This document shows, piece after piece, positions 61,201 to 64,000 of a stretch of DNA of 64,000 nucleotides; position 1 is the first letter of the stretch, and each line of letters starts with the position of its first letter. The DNA comes from Lentzea tibetensis. GTDB taxonomy: Bacteria; Actinomycetota; Actinomycetes; Mycobacteriales; Pseudonocardiaceae. Under the pieces are notes generated by a model. It had not been told where the DNA came from. It did no database searches and saw only the letters and a list, made by a program, of their open reading frames with translations. Position numbers and translations under genes: made by a program. Location: contig NZ_VOBR01000002.1 in assembly GCF_007845675.1 (NCBI RefSeq), forward strand, positions 1 to 64,000, given 5' to 3'.

Positions 61201-64000
61201 CTGGATCTCGCCGAACCACCGCTGATGCGGCTCGCTGTGATCACGACATCGCCCGACCAGGTCTTGCTGGTGTGGACCTTCCACCACGTGCTGCTCGACG
61301 GGTGGAGCGCGGCCCAGGTGTTCCAGGAGGTGTGCGAGCAGTACGCGTCGATCGTCGAGGAGCGTGTGCCGGACCTGCCTGCCAGAAGGCCGTTCCGCGA
61401 CTACATCGAGTGGCTGTCCGAACGCGACCTCGGTGAGGCCGAGGAGTACTGGCGAGCCTTGCTCGGCGATGTCGAGTCCACCACCCTGTTGCCCTACGAC
61501 CGGAAACCTGGCGAGGCGCATCGGAGGCTGTCCTCCAAGACCGTCCGCATCACGCTTTCCGCTGAGGAATCCGCGCGTGTCCGGACAGCGGCGCAACGGA
61601 ACGGCTTGACGCTGAGCACAGTCGTTCAGGGCGCGTGGGCCGTGTTGTTGTCGGCGTACAGCGGACAGCAGGACGTGGTGTTCGGCACGACTGTGTCGGG
61701 CCGCCCGGCCGAACTGCCCGGCGTGGAACCCATGGTCGGCTTGTTCATCAACACGGTGCCGACACGAGTGGGTGTCCAAGGTGCCAGGCGGCTGGTCTCG
61801 TGGCTGCGTGATCTGCAGGCGACTCAGGCGGAGTCGCGGCGTTTCGAGTACGTCTCCCTGGCTCAGCTGCAGAACTGGTGCGGTACGAACCTCTTCGACA
61901 GCATCGTGGTGTTCGAGAACTACCCGTTCAACCCCGGCGCCACGGCCAGGCACGGAATCAGCCTGGTCGAGTCGCAGGACGTGGAGCCCACCAACTACCC
62001 GCTCACGGTCGTGGTGAGCCCCGACACCGAACTGTCCATCCGGCTCGACTACGACCCGACGTTGTTCCAAGCCACCACGATCGAGCGGATGGCGGCCAAC
62101 CTCGAAGCTCTGCTGTCGAGCATCTCCAGGGACTTCGGCCGGACCCTGCGCGAGTTGCACGCGGTGTCCCCGGCCGAGCGCATCCACGTCTTGCTGAAGT
62201 GGAACGAGAACGTCCGCGGGGTCGAGCACGCGACAGTTCCCGAGAAGTTCGCCGCTCAGGTGTCGCGTGCGCCGGAAGCGGTGGCGCTCGTGACGGACGG
62301 CTCGTCCTTGACGTACGCGGAGTTGGACGCGTGGTCGAACCGGTTGGCACATCGCCTTGACCGGCTGGGAGTTGACCGGGAACAGCGCGTCGGTCTGCTG
62401 ATGGCCCGATCTGCCGACTTCGTCGTCGCCGAGCTGGCGGTGCTCAAGGCCGGTGGGGCGTACGTACCGGTGGATCTGCGCGCTCCGGTGGATCGGATGC
62501 GGGCGATCCTGACGGAGGCCGGTGCATCGGTGCTGATCACCGATCAGACCTGGCACGAGACAGCTTCATCGGTGCACAACGGATCTGTTGTGCTGGCGAC
62601 CGACGTCGACGCGGAGTCGAGTGACTCGCCTGAGGTGCGGATCGATCCGGACGGTCTTGCGTACGTGATGTACACGTCGGGCTCTTCGGGAGTGCCGAAG
62701 GGTGTGGCGGTGTGCCATCGCGATGTCGTCGCACTGGCCGCGGACAGGCGGTTCGCAGGTGGCGCCCACGACCGCGTGCTGCTGCATTCCGCGTCGGCAT
62801 TCGACGCGTCGACGTACGAGGTGTGGGTTCCGCTGCTGACCGGAGGCCGGGTCGTGGTGGCGTCGGCGGGTGACGTGGATCCCGATGTGTTGCGTGTGCT
62901 GGTCTCCCACCACGGTGTGACGGCGTTGTGGCTGACGGCGGGGTTGTTCACCGTGCTGGCACAGGATGATCCGTCATGTCTGGCGGGGGTGTCCGAGGTG
63001 TGGACCGGTGGGGATGTCGTGCCCGCCGGCGCGGTGCGCCGGGTGCTGGAGGCATGTCCGGGGTTGGCTGTCGTCGACGGCTACGGTCCGACGGAGACGA
63101 CGACGTTCGCGACCGCTTACCGGTCGCCGAGCCTGGTGCCGGACATCGTGCCCATCGGAAGTCCTATGGACGGCAAACAAGTCTACGTTCTGGACGGCGG
63201 CTCCGGGCCGGTTCCCATCGGTGCCCCAGGGGAGTTGTTCATCGCGGGAGCCGGAGTCGCTCGGGGATACCTCGGCCGTCCCGGTTTGACCGCGGAGTCC
63301 TTCATCGCTGATCCGTTCGGCACTCCCGGCGGCCGGATGTACCGGACGGGGGATGTCGCACGCTGGACGGGCGACGGCGTGGTGGAGTTCGTCGGCCGCG
63401 CCGATGATCAGGTCAAGGTGCGCGGTTTCCGGATCGAGCTGGGTGAGATCGAGGCGGCGCTGATCGGTCATGACGGTGTCGGTGAAGCCGTGGTCGTCGC
63501 TCGCCAGGACCGCAGCGGTGTCAAACGACTCGTGGCATATGTCGTGCCGGACAGCGGAGGCGGTGTCGACGTCGAAGAGCTGCGGCGGCACGCGGCTGTG
63601 CTGCTGCCCGACTACATGGTCCCCTCCGCGGTGCTGGTGCTGGATGAACTACCGCTGACCCGCAACGGAAAGCTCGACCGGGACGCACTGGCCGCCAAGG
63701 ACTTCCACAGCTCACTCGCCGACCACGTGGCACCGCGCACCGCCGCGGAGACCGAACTGGTGCGGATCTGGGCCGAGGTCCTGGGCGTGCAGCAGGTCGG
63801 TGTCGAGGACGACTTCTTCGAGCTGGGCGGCGATTCGATCCTGAGCATCCAGGTCGTGTCCAGAGCTCGGAAGTCCGGATTCGGGATGACGCCGAGAGAT
63901 CTGTTCCGCTATCCCACTGTCGCAGGGCTCGCGGCCAGTGTCAGTGAGGTCGTCGCCGAGCGGGTCGACCAGGGTGCGGTGACCGGCGATGTGCCGCTGA
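49291..64000 (+). CDS. Multimodular non-ribosomal peptide synthetase, 3' end off window
   Basis: One frame open from ATG 49291 to the window end, 4,903 codons with no stop. Order by nucleotide: degenerate C (about 49310-50080), A1 (50150-51615), T1 (Ser 824), C2 (51920-53240, HHIVTDG at 1007-1013), A2 (53270-54760), T2 (Ser 1867), E1 (55040-56330), C3 (56360-57660), A3 (57700-59190), T3 (Ser 3349), E2 (59480-60790), C4 (60830-62180), A4 (62220-63690), T4 (Ser 4849), start of another E-like domain. All four GGDS phosphopantetheine sites are intact. It makes a peptide of at least four residues with D-configured positions 2 and 3. No TE is seen. No MbtH gene lies in the window. Confidence 0.95.
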   Translation, partial: MAHDTMPHETVSCSIRLFGALDATALAEAARGLGARHEALRSVDVDVLRVAENEHVVLLSAHRSEVDERSLHVLVEELGVLYTASVIDRPAAETHGLPIPADLAELHDASAVDVLVAAAAIVLSRWTGRREVPVGLLLDGRDGDLDPAAGSFTTVVTLRSRVDDSRPFSDLLSQVGGLAHEASLDDSPPTVVVVSDRFAGTPSFGGLRLADLVVRLVEHRGGVSGVIEHQRDGFDPLAAERFAQHLSRVLEVAAGDPAVPVGKIDVLGVAERERLLVGWNDTARAVPGLTLAELVERQVQRSPEATAVVFEGGSLSFAELDVRANRLAHVLIGRGVGPEGIVALVLPRSVEIVVAQLAVAKAGGAYLPVDPAYPAERIAFMLSDSCPVLVVTTAEFAGVVPGADVVLLDELSAVDGDDRCPVDQDRLTPLELANPAYVIYTSGSTGRPKGVVVSHAGLASFSAAEVEHYEVGAGDRVLQFSSPSFDASVLELCMSLPAGAALVIPPPGPLLGEELADVVASQGVTHALIPPVALSTVAESVDLPGLRMLAVGGDACSAELVARWAPGRRLINSYGPTESTVVSTWSGPLSAGEVPPIGRPIWNTRVFVLDSGLRPVPVGVVGELHVAGAGLARGYLGRAGLTAERFVACPFGPAGARMYRTGDRVRWNPAGDLEFIGRVDHQVKVRGFRIEPGEIETVLRGHAEVDDVVVVAQEQLSGVKRLVAYVAASNVDEALPAELRVMTAERLPDYMVPAVFVVLDRLPLSPNGKLDRLALPEPSGTAPGVGHVEPRTGTERVLAGIWADVLGVRRVGVEDDFFELGGDSILGARVLARVRGAFGIGLSARAVFDASTVAELAELLPVRAESAHAAEITPARRDQALPLSSAQQRLWFLDDLTRGGTEYNTGVGLRLSGTVDVEALRSALTALSARHEALRTTVHTVDGRGVQVVAAEADLPLREVTLSTAEELDQVLAEELTLPFDLRQGPLTRAVLVRIADDDHVLMLGQHHIVTDGWSVGLLVDELGKLYAGTADLCELPIQYPDFAVWQRLQLSTPAAAGQLGYWKRKLAGIQALELPTDRPRPRLRTSSGAIHRASLPSELVEGLTAMGREHGATVFMTLTAAVQVLFSRYGDQRDISIGTVVAGRDRAELENLAGFFVNTLVLRSWVEPARPFTEFLREVRETVLEAFANGEVPFDSVVEELRPERDPSRTPLVQALVVLQNAMIRPHEAGGLRITEQDLPRPSARFDLVVEFWPRGGEAGPQEMDVAIEYNTDLFDAHTVERMTDHLLVLLKGILTEPGRPLAQLPLLTDAEQHQVVVTWNDTTQDVPTTTLPALFEAQVARTPEATALVCDDVRLSYVELNQRANRLAHLLISRGVGPERFVVLAMPRSADLVVAAMAVLKAGAAYLPIDPGYPAERIALILDDARPELVLATTGVTDQIPAHEDVVQLVLDDPVVVEALAGSPAGDPAGGLLAANPAYVIYTSGSTGRPKGVVVTHRSMVDLVAWAAAEFGATGLSSVVASTSLTFDVSVFEIFGPLAVGGTVQIVRDLLALGEGVVTEPVSLIGGVPSAFAQLLAQDGLPVSAGAVVLAGEALPAKMVRDIRTALPSSRIANIYGPTEATVYAAAWYSDGGDQQQAPPIGRPIANTTAYVLDPSLRPTPIGVPGELHLGGRGLARGYLNRPGLTADRFIADPFGEPGARMYRTGDVVRWNRAGELEYLGRADHQVKIRGFRIELGEVEAALRQHEDIAEVVVVVRQEESGHKRLVAYVVAAAIDVAELRDFLCRTLPDHMVPSAFVALDGFPLNSSGKLDRAALPAPDFGAGRTGYAGPRTQVERTLVQIWADVLGLERVGVQDNFFGLGGDSILSIQVVSLARRAGLMMMSRDLFLHQTVASLAPHVTTARAGVIDQGAVAGPVPLTPIQHWLFDARTTGSEHFGQSLAVELAGDVDHGALRGALNAVIAHHDALRMRFEVADGRWSQHNAPAEAADVLEVRNACDVDGDGRVTFDLGRGPLLKAVLVVGGERPVLSLAVHHLVVDGVSWRILLEDIDAAYRNAALRPKTTSFQDWSLKLTEHALDGGFDDELTYWDATTSTDETGPADIERGGVASTRSVSAVLTAAETKALLQDVPRVYRTQVNDVLLAALGRVLGSWTGRDRVVVDLEGHGREEVLADVDTSRTVGWFTTMFPVVLEATSGEWGTALKSVKEQLRSVPQRGFGYGALRHLAHKLPHTPASPVRFNYLGQADWVTGDSALYRGLHSGLELSDDPAARRTHALDIVGMVEEGTLKFTWFYSVTVHDEDTVRAVAEELVSALREIIAHCALAESGGRTPSDFPLARLDQAGVDLLAGDGRTVEDIYPLTPAQRGMVFHGVSQGDQSVYFQQLTFVLDGVPDPRTLALSFQHAVDQNPVCRSSVLWDDVDEPLQLVMREAAIPVSFLDWSELSAVDRTRQLAEFLVADQVRGLDLGTAPLMRLALARLSTGEVQVVWTFHHVLLDGWSIFSVLSDVFAAHAALAGGRRPEPVSRRPFHDYLRWLSEQDQDASDAYWREVVGDLDSPTPLPYDRPPLDAHHAESSDTVDATLSPEQTDRLRAMTQQAGLTLSTVVQGAWALVLSACSGQRDVVFGTTVSGRPAELAGVESMIGMFINTIPTRVGIRWQQSLLEWLRELQAGQAEAQRFGYVSLARLQKSGTALFDSIVVVENYPIDVEAAASRGLGLRELSAVETTNYPLSVMVTPGRQLSVELGYDPALFDAATINRLTQRLALVLGGIADDVERRVSQLLVTTAAERHQVVVEWNSTDNELPRATVSSLFTDQASRTPQAVALTSDAGSLSYAELDSRANQLANRLIGLGVRPEDLVGVLMERSIDVVVAELAVVKAGGAYVPVDVRAPADRMRAMLVGVSVLLVDQRWVPTARDVCSGHLIAVDGDLSLARESTAQPAAVIDPENLAYVMYTSGSTGTPKGVMARQCDVASFAMDRRFRGGGHECVLLHSPLAFDASTYELWVPLLNGGRVVLAPPGDVDADVLRRMIDQHGVTAVFLTSGLFRMVAQDAPDCLAGAQEVWTGGEVVPAAALRRVSAACPGLVVVDVYGPTETTTYATQRSMVGVDAVPDVVPIGRPLDNVRVHVLDSALRPVPIGAPGELHIAGAGLARGYLDQPGLTADRFVAVPDLGAAGERMYRTGDVVRWTAGGELEFVGRADDQVKIRGFRIELGEIEAALLDHADVAEAVIVAPGDSAGRKRLVAYVVGSPGRIPDTAELRTFLARTLPDYMVPSVFVPLDRLPLNVNGKVDRRALPEVDWAGLTTSGHVAPRDAAELELARIFAEVLRVSQVGVEDNFFELGGDSILSIQVASRARQAGLTILPRDLFRHPTVASLAAGGAGAVLTAVDQGPVTGDLPLTPIQSWFFETQTVHPEHFNQSILAELDLDTDRAALADALAAVIAHHDALRMRFDDVDGQWTQHNAPIEPVDVLQVHTLPDADVQPVIDAMHASFDLRRGPLLKAALFDRGETRRPLLFIAVHHLVVDGVSWRILLEDIDTAYRNLPLQPKTTSFRDWSVRLTDHAHNGGFSDELAHWATVTTDHEPALPADDHGANTIGSMREVVVRLGVEETKALLQDVPAVYRTQVNDVLLSALTRTLSRWSGRDQVLVDLEGHGREELFSDVDLSRTVGWFTSMFPVVLDAGAGDWGSVLKAVKEQLRSVPRRGVGHGALRHLAGTTLSVSEASPQVSFNYLGQFDWSTGGLFHEVRGGVGGAASPRAPRPHLLDVVGRVERGALELTWYYSPNVHREPTVQSLAQHVVHALREIIAHCAEPGAGGRTPSDFPLAGLDQAAVDVLAGDGSRVEDVYPLTSMQAGMLFHSLVDTSSGAYLNQVRLRLSGVRDPAAMGTAWQRVLDRTPMLRSSVVWDGLAEPLQVVARDVVLPVHYDDWTVSDSASAGESTSAEWTAQRQDDELVRVLADGRAEGLDLAEPPLMRLAVITTSPDQVLLVWTFHHVLLDGWSAAQVFQEVCEQYASIVEERVPDLPARRPFRDYIEWLSERDLGEAEEYWRALLGDVESTTLLPYDRKPGEAHRRLSSKTVRITLSAEESARVRTAAQRNGLTLSTVVQGAWAVLLSAYSGQQDVVFGTTVSGRPAELPGVEPMVGLFINTVPTRVGVQGARRLVSWLRDLQATQAESRRFEYVSLAQLQNWCGTNLFDSIVVFENYPFNPGATARHGISLVESQDVEPTNYPLTVVVSPDTELSIRLDYDPTLFQATTIERMAANLEALLSSISRDFGRTLRELHAVSPAERIHVLLKWNENVRGVEHATVPEKFAAQVSRAPEAVALVTDGSSLTYAELDAWSNRLAHRLDRLGVDREQRVGLLMARSADFVVAELAVLKAGGAYVPVDLRAPVDRMRAILTEAGASVLITDQTWHETASSVHNGSVVLATDVDAESSDSPEVRIDPDGLAYVMYTSGSSGVPKGVAVCHRDVVALAADRRFAGGAHDRVLLHSASAFDASTYEVWVPLLTGGRVVVASAGDVDPDVLRVLVSHHGVTALWLTAGLFTVLAQDDPSCLAGVSEVWTGGDVVPAGAVRRVLEACPGLAVVDGYGPTETTTFATAYRSPSLVPDIVPIGSPMDGKQVYVLDGGSGPVPIGAPGELFIAGAGVARGYLGRPGLTAESFIADPFGTPGGRMYRTGDVARWTGDGVVEFVGRADDQVKVRGFRIELGEIEAALIGHDGVGEAVVVARQDRSGVKRLVAYVVPDSGGGVDVEELRRHAAVLLPDYMVPSAVLVLDELPLTRNGKLDRDALAAKDFHSSLADHVAPRTAAETELVRIWAEVLGVQQVGVEDDFFELGGDSILSIQVVSRARKSGFGMTPRDLFRYPTVAGLAASVSEVVAERVDQGAVTGDVPL
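49310..51890 (+). other. NRPS loading module: degenerate C, A1, T1
   Basis: The first 260 residues align with a condensation domain but are about half length. The HHxxxDG motif reads HRSEVDE (62-68), so the catalytic His and the Gly are lost. A1 has [10 protein letters not shown] and YRTGDRVRW core motifs. Its specificity code, read by eye against GrsA, is DALLAGSVVK, a hydrophobic pocket I cannot assign to one amino acid. T1 follows. A1-T1 probably starts the peptide. Confidence 0.8.
51920..56330 (+). other. NRPS module 2: C-A-T-E
   Basis: An LCL-type C domain with [10 protein letters not shown]2 reads the code DVFGVAIVYK, without a confident match. T2 has [10 protein letters not shown]. 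The epimerisation domain has [13 protein letters not shown] and the E-type FNYLGQ. The residue added here should leave as D. Confidence 0.8.
56360..60790 (+). other. NRPS module 3: C-A-T-E
   Basis: A C domain with [10 protein letters not shown], placed after an E domain and therefore DCL-type by position. A3 reads the code DAYFWGVTYK. T3 has [10 protein letters not shown]. The second E domain has [14 protein letters not shown]3 closely resembles A4 in its core ([14 protein letters not shown]) but differs at three pocket positions, implying a different or relaxed substrate. Confidence 0.8.
60830..64000 (+). other. NRPS module 4: C-A-T and start of a further domain
   Basis: A C domain with [11 protein letters not shown]4 reads the code DAYWWGGTFK, close to the Val-type pattern DAFWIGGTFK. 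T4 has [10 protein letters not shown]. The last 13 residues ([12 protein letters not shown]) match the linkers that open E1 and E2, so a third epimerisation domain probably begins at the window edge. Confidence 0.75.

Noticed and set aside
1-64000. CRISPR arrays, tRNA/rRNA genes, insertion sequences, prophage or replication origin
   Set aside because: None of the expected repeats, cloverleaf sequences, transposase motifs or terminal inverted repeats were seen.

Overview
The window is high-GC, gene-dense DNA. Starts are frequently GTG or TTG, stop/start overlaps are common (ATGA, GTGA, TTGA), and modular biosynthetic genes are present. This points to an actinobacterium. The mix of NRPS, terpene, ECF41 sigma, YtrA-type GntR and lamin-tail-domain proteins suggests the Pseudonocardiales (Amycolatopsis/Lentzea/Saccharothrix-like), but that rank is inference.

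Layout: (1) 1-8133, minus strand: a WGR-DUF4132 / MoxR ATPase / DUF5682 / VWA cassette matching E. coli yehI-yehL-yehM-yehP in order and size. (2) 8194-15516: mixed housekeeping and regulatory genes. These include a membrane protein with a methyltransferase, a GNAT, an ABC-2 transporter under a YtrA-type GntR with a 32-bp palindromic operator, a carboxymuconolactone-decarboxylase/ECF41 sigma operon with a recognisable ECF41 promoter, an enoyl-CoA hydratase whose start codon lies in a hairpin, and a DinB-like protein. (3) 15594-22481: a FadR-type regulator diverges from a six-gene catabolic operon (MFS, erythrulose-kinase-like, RpiB-like, TPI-like, xylose-isomerase-like decarboxylase, ApnO-like oxidoisomerase). 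This fits D-apionate to L-erythrulose to D-erythrose 4-phosphate.

(4) 22555-29337: a terpene cluster. It holds a polyprenyl diphosphate synthase with an apparent 1-nt frameshift, a class I terpene synthase and a P450. Convergent to these is a FAD monooxygenase / unknown polytopic membrane protein / TetR operon behind a long palindrome. (5) 29390-47421: a patchwork of stress, surface and secreted functions. It includes a YCII protein, an LRR protein, an LLM oxidoreductase, a KAP-type membrane NTPase, a glycosyltransferase, a GNAT, a hydrolase, a lamin-tail secreted protein, a META lipoprotein, a galactose-oxidase-like copper radical oxidase, a HEAT-repeat protein, a subtilisin with six near-identical 40-residue repeats, and an EamA-like transporter. 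Several gene remnants lie here.

(6) 47901-64000: the left edge of an NRPS cluster. A stand-alone class C beta-lactamase/PBP-fold protein, possibly a PBP-type thioesterase, sits just upstream of a giant NRPS gene. That gene stays open for 4,903 codons and runs off the right edge. Visible order: degenerate C, A-T, C-A-T-E, C-A-T-E, C-A-T, then the start of what looks like another E domain. No thioesterase domain is visible, which suits release by a separate enzyme. I saw no rRNA, tRNA, CRISPR array, insertion sequence or phage gene.
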